This document shows, in pieces, positions 13,473 through 25,802 of a stretch of DNA of 64,000 nt. Position 1 is the stretch's first letter; the number at the start of each line of letters is the position of its first letter. Made by a program: the position numbers and the translations under genes. The notes under the pieces are model-generated. The model ran no database searches. It saw only the letters and a program-made list of their open reading frames with translations, and was not told the DNA's origin. Origin of the DNA: Meandrina meandrites (lineage: Eukaryota; Cnidaria; Anthozoa; Scleractinia; Meandrinidae); NCBI GenBank assembly GCA_963693305.1, contig OY855905.1:16804237-16868236 (forward strand), in the 5' to 3' direction.

Positions 13473-14133
13473 TGAGGTCGGGGACCGCTTTTGCGACGAT
13501 TTGGGCCGTGAGCACCCAATTTCATGAAAATTGCGATTCGGCCGTAAAAATTGATTTTCTCATGATGAGCTCGGGAAGCGCGTCTGCGTCGATTTGGGCC
13601 GTGAGCACCCAATTTCATGAAAATTGCGATTCGGCCGTAAAAATTGATTTTCTCATGATCTGAGCTCGCTGATGGCTTGTGCGTCGATTTGGGCCGTGAG
13701 CACCCAATTTCATGAAAATTGCGATTCGGCCGTAAAAATTGATTTTCTCATGATCTGAGCTCGCTGATGGCTTGTGCGTCGATTTGGGCCGTGAGCACCC
13801 AATTTCATGAAAATTGCGATTCGGCCGTAAAAATTAATTTTCTCATGATCTGAGCTCGGGGACCGCTTTTGCGACGATTTGGGCCGTGAGCACCCAATTT
13901 CATGAAAATTGCGATTCGGCCGTAAAAATTAATTTTCCCATGATCTGAGGTCGGGGACCGCTTTTGCGACGATTTGGGCCGTGAGCACCCAATTTCATGA
14001 AAATTGCGATTCGGCCGTAAAAATTGATTTTCTCATGATGAGCTCGGGAAGCGCGTCTGCGTCGATTTGGGCCGTGAGCACCCAATTTCATGAAAATTGC
14101 GATTCGGCCGTAAAAATTGATTTTCTCATGATC
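13473..14133. repeat. L pentamer run with R3-delta
   Basis: R1 (13,473), R3-delta (13,566), G, G, R2 (13,851), R1 (13,946), R3-delta (14,039). The two deletions are 473 bp apart, the same pentamer spacing as at 4.1-4.8 kb and 27.9-28.4 kb. Confidence 0.85.
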
Positions 14134-15651
14134 TGAGCTCGCTGATGGCTTGTGCGTCGATTTGGGCCGTGAGCACCCAATTTCATGAAAATTGCGATTC
14201 GGCCGTAAAAATTGATTTTCTCATGATCTGAGCTCGCTGATGGCTTGTGCGTCGATTTGGGCCGTGAGCACCCAATTTCATGAAAATTGCGATTCGGCCG
14301 TAAAAATTGATTTTCTCATGATCTGAGCTCGCTGATGGCTTGTGCGTCGATTTGGGCCGTGAGCACCCAATTTCATGAAAATTGCGATTCGGCCGTAAAA
14401 ATTAATTTTCTCATGATCTGAGCTCGGGGACCGCTTTTGCGACGATTTGGGCCGTGAGCACCCAATTTCATGAAAATTGCGATTCGGCCGTAAAAATTAA
14501 TTTTCTCATGATCTGAGCTCGGGGAGCGCTTGTGCGTCGATTTGGGCCGTGAGCACCCAATTTCATAAAAATTGCGATTCGGCCGTAAAAATTGATTTTC
14601 TCATGATCTGAGCTCGCTGATCGCTTGTGCGTCGATTTTTGCCGTGAGCACCCAATTTCATGAAAATTGCGATTCGGCCGTAAAAATTAATTTTCTCATG
14701 ATCTGAGCTCGGGGAGCGCTTGTGCGTCGATTTGGGCCGTGAGCACCCAATTTCATGAAAATTGCGATTCGGCCGTAAAAATTAATTTTCCCATGATCTG
14801 AGGTCGGGGACCGCTTTTGCGACGATTTGGGCCGTGAGCACCCAATTTCATGAAAATTGCGATTCGGCCGTAAAAATTGATTTTCTCATGATGAGCTCGG
14901 GAAGCGCGTCTGCGTCGATTTGGGCCGTGAGCACCCAATTTCATGAAAATTGCGATTCGGCCGTAAAAATTGATTTTCTCATGATCTGAGCTCGCTGATG
15001 GCTTGTGCGTCGATTTGGGCCGTGAGCACCCAATTTCATGAAAATTGCGATTCGGCCGTAAAAATTGATTTTCTCATGATCTGAGCTCGCTGATGGCTTG
15101 TGCGTCGATTTGGGCCGTGAGCACCCAATTTCATGAAAATTGCGATTCGGCCGTAAAAATTAATTTTCTCATGATCTGAGCTCGGGGACCGCTTTTGCGA
15201 CGATTTGGGCCGTGAGCACCCAATTTCATGAAAATTGCGATTCGGCCGTAAAAATTAATTTTCCCATGATCTGAGGTCGGGGACCGCTTTTGCGACGATT
15301 TGGGCCGTGAGCACCCAATTTCATGAAAATTGCGATTCGGCCGTAAAAATTGATTTTCTCATGATGTGAGCTCGGGAAGCGCGTCTGCGTCGATTTGGGC
15401 CGTGAGCACCCAATTTCATGAAAATTGCGATTCGGCCGTAAAAATTGATTTTCTCATGATCTGAGCTCGCTGATGGCTTGTGCGTCGATTTAAGCCGTGA
15501 GCACCCAATTTCATGAAAATTGCGATTCGGCCGTAAAAATTGATTTTCTCATGATCTGAGCTCGCTGATGGCTTGTGCGTCGATTTGGGCCGTGAGCACC
15601 CAATTTGATGAAAATTGCGATTCGGCCGTAAAAATTAATTTTCTCATGATC
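14134..15651. repeat. Dispersed duplicate of 34,157-35,674 (copy 1)
   Basis: From at least the second monomer onward, order and private variants match 34.25-35.67 kb at a fixed offset of 20,023 bp: G, G, R2, S-cataaa, T, S, R1, R3-delta, G, G, R2, R1, R3, G-taag, G-gatg. The taag sites are at 15,491 and 35,514. The match ends where 15,652 is C but 35,675 is R2. Confidence 0.85.
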
Positions 15652-16506
15652 TGAGCTCGCTGATCGCTTGTGCGTCGATTTGGGCCGTGAGCACCCAATT
15701 TCATGAAAATTGCGATTCGGCCGTAAAAATTGATTTTCTCATGATCTGAGCTCGCTGATGGCTTGTGCGTCGATTTGGGCCGTGAGCACCCAATTTCATG
15801 AAAATTGCGATTCGGCCGTAAAAATTGATTTTCTCATGATCTGAGCTCGCTGATCGCTTGTGCGTCGATTTGGGCCGTGAGCACCCAATTTCATGAAAAT
15901 TGCGATTCGGCCGTAAAAATTGATTTTCTCATGATCTGAGCTCGCTGATGGCTTGTGCGTCGATTTGGGCCGTGAGCACCCAATTTCATGAAATTTGCGA
16001 TTCGGCCGTAAAAATTGATTTTCTCATGATCTGAGCTCGCTGATCGCTTGTGCGTCGATTTGGGCCGTGAGCACCCAATTTCATGAAAATTGCGATTCGG
16101 CCGTAAAAATTAATTTTCCCATGATCTGAGGTCGGGGACCGCTTTTGCGACGATTTGGGCCGTGAGCACCCAATTTCATGAAAATTGCGATTCGGCCGTA
16201 AAAATTGATTTTCTCATGATGTGAGCTCGGGAAGCGCGTCTGCGTCGATTTGGGCCGTGAGCACCCAATTTCATGAAAATTGCGATTCGGCCGTAAAAAT
16301 TGATTTTCTCATGATCTGAGCTTGCTGATGGCTTGTGCGTCGATTTGGGCCGTGAGCACCCAATTTCATGAAAATTGCGATTCGGCCGTAAAAATTGATT
16401 TTCTCATGATCTGAGCTCGCTGATCGCTTGTGCGTCGATTTGGGCCGTGAGCACCCAATTTCATGAAATTTGCGATTCGGCCGTAAAAATTGATTTTCTC
16501 ATGATC
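15652..16506. repeat. Mixed L monomers
   Basis: Starts: 15652 C, 15747 G, 15842 C, 15937 G-gaaattt, 16032 C, 16127 R1, 16222 R3, 16317 G-agctt, 16412 C-gaaattt. The block R1-R3-G-agctt-C-gaaattt is the same one seen from 6924, 8157, 10245, 20208 and 36340. Confidence 0.85.
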
Positions 16507-19500
16507 TGAGCTCGCTGATCGCTTGTGCGTCGATTTGGGCCGTGAGCACCCAATTTCATGAAAATTGCGATTCGGCCGTAAAAATTGATTTTCTCATGAT
16601 CTGAGCTCGCTGATCGCTTGTGCGTCGATTTGGGCCGTGAGCACCCAATTTCATAAAAATTGCGATTCGGCCGTAAAAATTGATTTTCTCATGATCTGAG
16701 CTCGCTGATCGCTTGTGCGTCGATTTTTGCCGTGAGCACCCAATTTCATGAAAATTGCGATTCGGCCGTAAAAATTAATTTTCTCATGATCTGAGCTCGG
16801 GGAGCGCTTGTGCGTCGATTTGGGCCGTGAGCACCCAATTTCATGAAAATTGCGATTCGGCCGTAAAAATTAATTTTCCCATGATCTGAGGTCGGGGACC
16901 GCTTTTGCGACGATTTGGGCCGTGAGCACCCAATTTCATGAAAATTGCGATTCGGCCGTAAAAATTGATTTTCTGATGATGAGCTCGGGAAGCGCGTCTG
17001 CGTCGATTTGGGCCGTGAGCACCCAATTTCATGAAAATTGCGATTCGGCCGTAAAAATTGATTTTCTCATGATCTGAGCTCGCTGATGGCTTGTGCGTCG
17101 ATTTGGGCCGTGAGCACCCAATTTCATGAAAATTGCGATTCGGCCGTAAAAATTGATTTTCTCATGATCTGAGCTCGCTGATGGCTTGTGCGTCGATTTG
17201 GGCCGTGAGCACCCAATTTCATGAAAATTGCGATTCGGCCGTAAAAATTAATTTTCTCATGATCTGAGCTCGGGGACCGCTTTTGCGACGATTTGGGCCG
17301 TGAGCACCCAATTTCATGAAAATTGCGATTCGGCCGTAAAAATTAATTTTCCCATGATCTGAGGTCGGGGACCGCTTTTGCGACGATTTGGGCCGTGAGC
17401 ACCCAATTTCATGAAAATTGCGATTCGGCCGTAAAAATTGATTTTCTCATGATGTGAGCTCGGGAAGCGCGTCTGCGTCGATTTGGGCCGTGAGCACCCA
17501 ATTTCATGAAAATTGCGATTCGGCCGTAAAAATTGATTTTCTCATGATCTGAGCTCGCTGATGGCTTGTGCGTCGATTTAAGCCGTGAGCACCCAATTTC
17601 ATGAAAATTGCGATTCGGCCGTAAAAATTGATTTTCTCATGATCTGAGCTCGCTGATGGCTTGTGCGTCGATTTGGGCCGTGAGCACCCAATTTGATGAA
17701 AATTGCGATTCGGCCGTAAAAATTAATTTTCTCATGATCTGAGCTCGGGGACCGCTTTTGCGACGATTTGGGCCGTGAGCACCCAATTTCATGAAAATTG
17801 CGATTCGGCCGTAAAAATTAATTTTCCCATGATCTGAGGTCGGGGACCGCTTTTGCGACGATTTGGGCCGTGAGCACCCAATTTCATGAAAATTGCGATT
17901 CGGCCGTAAAAATTGATTTTCTCATGATGTGAGCTCGGGAAGCGCGTCTGCGTCGATTTGGGCCGTGAGCACCCAATTTCATGAAAATTGCGATTCGGCC
18001 GTAAAAATTGATTTTCTCATGATCTGAGCTCGCTGATGGCTTGTGCGTCGATTTGGGCCGTGAGCACCCAATTTCATGAAAATTGCGATTCGGCCGTAAA
18101 AATTGATTTTCTCATGATCTGAGCTCGCTGATCGCTTGTGCGTCGATTTGGGCCGTGAGCACCCAATTTCATGAAAATTGCGATTCGGCCGTAAAAATTG
18201 ATTTTCTCATGATCTGAGCTCGCTGATGGCTTGTGCGTCGATTTGGGCCGTGAGCACCCAATTTCATGAAATTTGCGATTCGGCCGTAAAAATTGATTTT
18301 CTCATGATCTGAGCTCGCTGATCGCTTGTGCGTCGATTTGGGCCGTGAGCACCCAATTTCATGAAAATTGCGATTCGGCCGTAAAAATTGATTTTCTCAT
18401 GATCTGAGCTCGCTGATCGCTTGTGCGTCGATTTGGGCCGTGAGCACCCAATTTCATAAAAATTGCGATTCGGCCGTAAAAATTGATTTTCTCATGATCT
18501 GAGCTCGCTGATCGCTTGTGCGTCGATTTTTGCCGTGAGCACCCAATTTCATGAAAATTGCGATTCGGCCGTAAAAATTAATTTTCTCATGATCTGAGCT
18601 CGGGGAGCGCTTGTGCGTCGATTTGGGCCGTGAGCACCCAATTTCATGAAAATTGCGATTCGGCCGTAAAAATTAATTTTCCCATGATCTGAGGTCGGGG
18701 ACCGCTTTTGCGACGATTTGGGCCGTGAGCACCCAATTTCATGAAAATTGCGATTCGGCCGTAAAAATTGATTTTCTGATGATGAGCTCGGGAAGCGCGT
18801 CTGCGTCGATTTGGGCCGTGAGCACCCAATTTCATGAAAATTGCGATTCGGCCGTAAAAATTGATTTTCTCATGATCTGAGCTCGCTGATGGCTTGTGCG
18901 TCGATTTGGGCCGTGAGCACCCAATTTCATGAAAATTGCGATTCGGCCGTAAAAATTGATTTTCTCATGATCTGAGCTCGCTGATGGCTTGTGCGTCGAT
19001 TTGGGCCGTGAGCACCCAATTTCATGAAAATTGCGATTCGGCCGTAAAAATTAATTTTCTCATGATCTGAGCTCGGGGACCGCTTTTGCGACGATTTGGG
19101 CCGTGAGCACCCAATTTCATGAAAATTGCGATTCGGCCGTAAAAATTAATTTTCCCATGATCTGAGGTCGGGGACCGCTTTTGCGACGATTTGGGCCGTG
19201 AGCACCCAATTTCATGAAAATTGCGATTCGGCCGTAAAAATTGATTTTCTCATGATGTGAGCTCGGGAAGCGCGTCTGCGTCGATTTGGGCCGTGAGCAC
19301 CCAATTTCATGAAAATTGCGATTCGGCCGTAAAAATTGATTTTCTCATGATCTGAGCTCGCTGATGGCTTGTGCGTCGATTTAAGCCGTGAGCACCCAAT
19401 TTCATGAAAATTGCGATTCGGCCGTAAAAATTGATTTTCTCATGATCTGAGCTCGCTGATGGCTTGTGCGTCGATTTGGGCCGTGAGCACCCAATTTGAT

Positions 19501-20112
19501 GAAAATTGCGATTCGGCCGTAAAAATTAATTTTCTCATGATCTGAGCTCGGGGACCGCTTTTGCGACGATTTGGGCCGTGAGCACCCAATTTCATGAAAA
19601 TTGCGATTCGGCCGTAAAAATTAATTTTCCCATGATCTGAGGTCGGGGACCGCTTTTGCGACGATTTGGGCCGTGAGCACCCAATTTCATGAAAATTGCG
19701 ATTCGGCCGTAAAAATTGATTTTCTCATGATGTGAGCTCGGGAAGCGCGTCTGCGTCGATTTGGGCCGTGAGCACCCAATTTCATGAAAATTGCGATTCG
19801 GCCGTAAAAATTGATTTTCTCATGATCTGAGCTCGCTGATGGCTTGTGCGTCGATTTGGGCCGTGAGCACCCAATTTCATGAAAATTGCGATTCGGCCGT
19901 AAAAATTGATTTTCTCATGATCTGAGCTCGCTGATCGCTTGTGCGTCGATTTGGGCCGTGAGCACCCAATTTCATGAAAATTGCGATTCGGCCGTAAAAA
20001 TTGATTTTCTCATGATCTGAGCTCGCTGATGGCTTGTGCGTCGATTTGGGCCGTGAGCACCCAATTTCATGAAATTTGCGATTCGGCCGTAAAAATTGAT
20101 TTTCTCATGATC
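16507..20112. repeat. 19-mer tandem duplication (1,803 bp x2)
   Basis: Copies are 16,507-18,309 and 18,310-20,112. The order is C, C-cataaa, T, S, R1, R3-delta, G, G, R2, R1, R3, G-taag, G-gatg, R2, R1, R3, G, C, G-gaaattt. Deletions at 16,980 and 18,783, taag at 17,579 and 19,382, and catgaaattt near 18,268 and 20,071 all show the 1,803-bp offset. Both R3-delta junctions have tctgatgatgagc, linking this block to the 13-mer at 6.8-9.3 kb. Confidence 0.93.
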
Positions 20113-21535
20113 TGAGCTCGCTGATCGCTTGTGCGTCGATTTGGGCCGTGAGCACCCAATTTCATGAAAATTGCGATTCGGCCGTAAAAATTAATTTTCC
20201 CATGATCTGAGGTCGGGGACCGCTTTTGCGACGATTTGGGCCGTGAGCACCCAATTTCATGAAAATTGCGATTCGGCCGTAAAAATTGATTTTCTCATGA
20301 TGTGAGCTCGGGAAGCGCGTCTGCGTCGATTTGGGCCGTGAGCACCCAATTTCATGAAAATTGCGATTCGGCCGTAAAAATTGATTTTCTCATGATCTGA
20401 GCTTGCTGATGGCTTGTGCGTCGATTTGGGCCGTGAGCACCCAATTTCATGAAAATTGCGATTCGGCCGTAAAAATTGATTTTCTCATGATCTGAGCTCG
20501 CTGATCGCTTGTGCGTCGATTTGGGCCGTGAGCACCCAATTTCATGAAATTTGCGATTCGGCCGTAAAAATTGATTTTCTCATGATCTGAGCTCGCTGAT
20601 CGCTTGTGCGTCGATTTGGGCCGTGAGCACCCAATTTCATGAAAATTGCGATTCGGCCGTAAAAATTGATTTTCTCATGATCTGAGCTCGCTGATCGCTT
20701 GTGCGTCGATTTGGGCCGTGAGCACCCAATTTCATAAAAATTGCGATTCGGCCGTAAAAATTGATTTTCTCATGATCTGAGCTCGCTGATCGCTTGTGCG
20801 TCGATTTTTGCCGTGAGCACCCAATTTCATGAAAATTGCGATTCGGCAGTAAAAATTAATTTTCTCATGATCTGAGCTCGGGGAGCGCTTGTGCGTCGAT
20901 TTGGGCCGTGAGCACCCAATTTCATGAAAATTGCGATTCGGCCGTAAAAATTAATTTTCCCATGATCTGAGGTCGGGGACCGCTTTTGCGACGATTTGGG
21001 CCGTGAGCACCCAATTTCATGAAAATTGCGATTCGGCCGTAAAAATTGATTTTCTCATGATGAGCTCGGGAAGCGCGTCTGCGTCGATTTGGGCCGTGAG
21101 CACCCAATTTCATGAAAATTGCGATTCGGCCGTAAAAATTGATTTTCTCATGATCTGAGCTCGCTGATGGCTTGTGCGTCGATTTGGGCCGTGAGCACCC
21201 AATTTCATGAAAATTGCGATTCGGCCGTAAAAATTGATTTTCTCATGATCTGAGCTCGCTGATGGCTTGTGCGTCGATTTGGGCCGTGAGCACCCAATTT
21301 CATGAAAATTGCGATTCGGCCGTAAAAATTAATTTTCCCATGATCTGAGGTCGGGGACCGCTTTTGCGACGATTTGGGCCGTGAGCACCCAATTTCATGA
21401 AAATTGCGATTCGGCCGTAAAAATTGATTTTCTCATGATGTGAGCTCGGGAAGCGCGTCTGCGTCGATTTGGGCCGTGAGCACCCAATTTCATGAAAATT
21501 GCGATTCGGCCGTAGAAATTGATTTTCTCATGATC

Positions 21536-22485
21536 TGAGCTCGCTGATCGCTTGTGCGTCGATTTGGGCCGTGAGCACCCAATTTCATGAAAATTGCGAT
21601 TCGGCCGTAAAAAGTAATTTTCCCATGATCTGAGGTCGGGGACCGCTTTTGCGACGATTTGGGCCGTGAGCACCCAATTTCATGAAAATTGCGATTCGGC
21701 CGTAAAAATTGATTTTCTCATGATCTGAGCTCGCTGATGGCTTGTGCGTCGATTTGGGCCGTGAGCACCCAATTTCATGAAAATTGCGATTCGGCCGTAA
21801 AAATTGATTTTCTCATGATCTGAGCTCGCTGATGGCTTCTGCGTCGATTTGGGCCGTGAGCACCCAATTTCATGAAAATTGCGATTCGGCCGTAAAAATT
21901 GATTTTCTCATGATCTGAGCTCGCTGATCGCTTGTGCGTCGATTTTGGCCGTGAGCACCCAATTTCATGAAATTTGCGATTCGGCCGTAAAAATTGATTT
22001 TCTCATGATCTGAGCTCGCTGATCGCTTGTGCGTCGATTTGGGCCGTGAGCACCCAATTTCATGAAAATTGCGATTCGGCCGTAAAAAGTAATTTTCCCA
22101 TGATCTGAGGTCGGGGACCGCTTTTGCGACGATTTGGGCCGTGAGCACCCAATTTCATGAAAATTGCGATTCGGCCGTAAAAATTGATTTTCTCATGATC
22201 TGAGCTCGCTGATGGCTTGTGCGTCGATTTGGGCCGTGAGCACCCAATTTCATGAAAATTGCGATTCGGCCGTAAAAATTGATTTTCTCATGATCTGAGC
22301 TCGCTGATGGCTTCTGCGTCGATTTGGGCCGTGAGCACCCAATTTCATGAAAATTGCGATTCGGCCGTAAAAATTGATTTTCTCATGATCTGAGCTCGCT
22401 GATCGCTTGTGCGTCGATTTTGGCCGTGAGCACCCAATTTCATGAAATTTGCGATTCGGCCGTAAAAATTGATTTTCTCATGATC
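21536..22485. repeat. Pentamer tandem duplication (475 bp x2), private to copy A
   Basis: The order C (gtaaaaagtaat), R1, G, G (ggcttctgcg), C (gattttggccg with catgaaattt) occupies 21,536-22,010 and 22,011-22,485. The variant gtaaaaagtaat replaces the usual attaat and removes a minus-strand TAA; this accounts for the 92-codon open frames here. Homologous copy B has this C variant only once (38,048). Confidence 0.92.
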
Positions 22486-22580
22486 TGAGCTCGCTGATCG
22501 CTTGTGCGTCGATTTGGGCCGTGAGCACCCAATTTCATGAAAATTGCGATTCGGCCGTAAAAATTGATTTTCTCATGATC

Positions 22581-23435
22581 TGAGCTCGCTGATCGCTTGT
22601 GCGTCGATTTGGGCCGTGAGCACCCAATTTCATAAAAATTGCGATTCGGCCGTAAAAATTGATTTTCTCATGATCTGAGCTCGCTGATCGCTTGTGCGTC
22701 GATTTTTGCCGTGAGCACCCAATTTCATGAAAATTGCGATTCGGCCGTAAAAATTAATTTTCTCATGATCTGAGCTCGGGGAGCGCTTGTGCGTCGATTT
22801 GGGCCGTGAGCACCCAATTTCATGAAATTTGCGATTCGGCCGTAAAAATTGATTTTCTCATGATCTGAGCTCGCTGATCGCTTGTGCGTCGATTTGGGCC
22901 GTGAGCACCCAATTTCATAAAAATTGCGATTCGGCCGTAAAAATTGATTTTCTCATGATCTGAGCTCGCTGATCGCTTGTGCGTCGATTTTTGCCGTGAG
23001 CACCCAATTTCATGAAAATTGCGATTCGGCCGTAAAAATTAATTTTCTCATGATCTGAGCTCGGGGAGCGCTTGTGCGTCGATTTGGGCCGTGAGCACCC
23101 AATTTCATGAAAATTGCGATTCGGCCGTAAAAATTGATTTTCTCATGATCTGAGCTCGCTGATTGCTTGTGCGTCGATTTGGGCCGTGAGCACCCAATTT
23201 CATAAAAATTGCAATTCGGCCGTAAAAATTGATTTTCTCATGATCTGAGCTCGCTGATCGCTTGTGCGTCGATTTTTGCCGTGAGACCCCAATTTCATGA
23301 AAATTGCGATTCGGCCGTAAAAATTAATTTTCTCATGATCTGAGCTCGGTGATCGCTTGTGCGTCGATTTGGGCCGTGAGCACCCAATTTCATGAAAATT
23401 GCGATTCGGCCGTAAAAATTAATTTTCCCATGATC
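22581..23435. repeat. C-T-S trimer repeats (285 bp x3)
   Basis: C-T-S units lie at 22,581, 22,866 and 23,151; gatttttgcc begins at 22,701, 22,986 and 23,271. In the third unit the S position (23,341) reads ctcggtgatcgc, a chimera of S (left part) and C (right part). The third C has gattgcttg and gcaattcgg, and the third T has gagacccc. Confidence 0.9.
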
Positions 23436-24949
23436 TGAGGTCGGGGACCGCTTTTGCGACGATTTGGGCCGTGAGCACCCAATTTCATGAAAATTGCGAT
23501 TCGGCCGTAAAAATTGATTTTCTCATGATGAGCTCGGGAAGCGCGTCTGCGTCGATTTGGGCCGTGAGCACCCAATTTCATGAAAATTGCGATTCGGCCG
23601 TAAAAATTGATTTTCTCATGATCTGAGCTCGCTGATGGCTTGTGCGTCGATTTGGGCCGTGAGCACCCAATTTCATAAAAATTGCGATTCGGCCGTAAAA
23701 ATTGATTTTCTCATGATCTGAGCTCGCTGATCGCTTGTGCGTCGATTTGGGCCGTGAGCACCCAATTTCATAAAAATTGCGATTCGGCCGTAAAAATTGA
23801 TTTTCTCATGATCTGAGCTCGCTGATCGCTTGTGCGTCGATTTTTGCCGTGAGCACCCAATTTCATGAAAATTGCGATTCGGCCGTAAAAATTAATTTTC
23901 TCATGATCTGAGCTCGCTGATCGCTTGTGCGTCGATTTGGGCCGTGAGCACCCAATTTCATGAAAATTGCGATTCGGCCGTAAAAATTAATTTTCCCATG
24001 ATCTGAGGTCGGGGACCGCTTTTGCGACGATTTGGGCCGTGAGCACCCAATTTCATGAAAATTGCGATTCGGCCGTAAAAATTGATTTTCTCATGATGAG
24101 CTCGGGAAGCGCGTCTGCGTCGATTTGGGCCGTGAGCACCCAATTTCATGAAAATTGCGATTCGGCCGTAAAAATTGATTTTCTCATGATCTGAGCTCGC
24201 TGATGGCTTGTGCGTCGATTTGGGCCGTGAGCACCCAATTTGATGAAAATTGCGATTCGGCCGTAAAAATTAATTTTCTCATGATCTGAGGTCGGGGACC
24301 GCTTTTGCGACGATTTGGGCCGTGAGCACCCAATTTCATGAAAATTGCGATTCGGCCGTAAAAATTAATTTTCCCATGATCTGAGGTCGGGGACCGCTTT
24401 TGCGACGATTTGGGCCGTGAGCACCCAATTTCATGAAAATTGCGATTCGGCCGTAAAAATTGATTTTCTCATGATGTGAGCTCGGGAAGCGCGTCTGCGT
24501 CGATTTGGGCCGTGAGCACCCAATTTCATGAAAATTGCGATTCGGCCGTAAAAATTGATTTTCTCATGATCTGAGCTCGCTGATGGCTTGTGCGTCGATT
24601 TGGGCCGTGAGCACCCAATTTCATGAAAATTGCGATTCGGCCGTAAAAATTGATTTTCTCATGATCTGAGCTCGCTGATCGCTTGTGCGTCGATTTGGGC
24701 CGTGAGCACCCAATTTCATAAAAATTGCGATTCGGCCGTAAAAATTGATTTTCTCATGATCTGAGCTCGCTGATCGCTTGTGCGTCGATTTTTGCCGTGA
24801 GCACCCAATTTCATGAAAATTGCGATTCGGCCGTAAAAATTAATTTTCTCATGATCTGAGCTCGCTGATCGCTTGTGCGTCGATTTGGGCCGTGAGCACC
24901 CAATTTCATGAAAATTGCGATTCGGCCGTAAAAATTGATTTTCTCATGA
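23436..24949. repeat. Mixed L monomers within copy A
   Basis: Starts: 23436 R1, 23529 R3-delta, 23624 G-cataaa, 23719 C-cataaa, 23814 T, 23909 C, 24004 R1, 24097 R3-delta, 24192 G-gatg, 24287 R1 after a tctcat end, 24382 R1, 24477 R3, 24572 G, 24667 C-cataaa, 24762 T, 24857 C. The same order is seen at 39.47-40.99 kb. Confidence 0.85.
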
Positions 24950-25327
24950 TGAGCTCGGGAAGCGCGTCTGCGTCGATTTGGGCCGTGAGCACCCAATTTC
25001 ATGAAAATTGCGATTCGGCCGTAAAAATTGATTTTCTCATGATCTGAGCTCGCTGATGGCTTGTGCGTCGATTTGGGCCGTGAGCACCCAATTTCATGAA
25101 AATTGCGATTCGGCCGTAAAAATTGATTTTCTCATGATGAGCTCGGGAAGCGCGTCTGCGTCGATTTGGGCCGTGAGCACCCAATTTCATGAAAATTGCG
25201 ATTCGGCCGTAAAAATTGATTTTCTCATGATCTGAGCTCGCTGATGGCTTGTGCGTCGATTTGGGCCGTGAGCACCCAATTTCATGAAAATTGCGATTCG
25301 GCCGTAAAAATTGATTTTCTCATGATC
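24950..25327. repeat. R3-delta/G dimer duplication (188-190 bp x2)
   Basis: Two 93-bp R3-delta units lie only 188 bp apart (deletions at 24,950 and 25,138), each followed by G. This is the closest pair of deletions in the window. The paralogous site at 40,987 has a single R3-delta, so the dimer expansion followed the 16-kb-offset duplication or was lost from the other copy. Confidence 0.88.
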
Positions 25328-25802
25328 TGAGCTCGCTGATGGCTTGTGCGTCGATTTGGGCCGTGAGCACCCAATTTGATGAAAATTGCGATTCGGCCGT
25401 AAAAATTAATTTTCTCATGATCTGAGCTCGGGGACCGCTTTTGCGACGATTTGGGCCGTGAGCACCCAATTTCATGAAAATTGCGATTCGGCCGTAAAAA
25501 TTAATTTTCCCATGATCTGAGGTCGGGGACCGCTTTTGCGACGATTTGGGCCGTGAGCACCCAATTTCATGAAAATTGCGATTCGGCCGTAAAAATTGAT
25601 TTTCTCATGATCTGAGCTCGCTGATGGCTTGTGCGTCGATTTGGGCCGTGAGCACCCAATTTCATGAAAATTGCGATTCGGCCGTAAAAATTGATTTTCT
25701 CATGATCTGAGCTCGCTGATCGCTTGTGCGTCGATTTGGGCCGTGAGCACCCAATTTCATGAAAATTGCGATTCGGCCGTAAAAATTAATTTTCTCATGA
25801 TC
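25328..25802. repeat. Mixed L monomers
   Basis: Starts: 25328 G-gatg, 25423 R2, 25518 R1, 25613 G, 25708 C. Here R1 is followed directly by G instead of the usual R3, a one-monomer deletion relative to the canonical order. Confidence 0.82.

Larger units (their letters stand above)
20113..25044. repeat. Dispersed 4.9-kb duplicate, copy A
   Basis: This block matches 36,245-41,081. The offset is 16,132 bp at the left and 16,037 bp at the right because each copy has its own small expansions. Shared rare variants are gtagaaattg, gtaaaaagtaat, ggcttctgcg, gattttggccg, ttgcaattcgg and gtgagacccc. The three R3-delta sites at 23,529, 24,097 and 24,950 are all 16,037 bp from 39,566, 40,134 and 40,987. 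Copy A alone has a second 475-bp unit at 21.5-22.5 kb and an extra C-T-S. Confidence 0.92.
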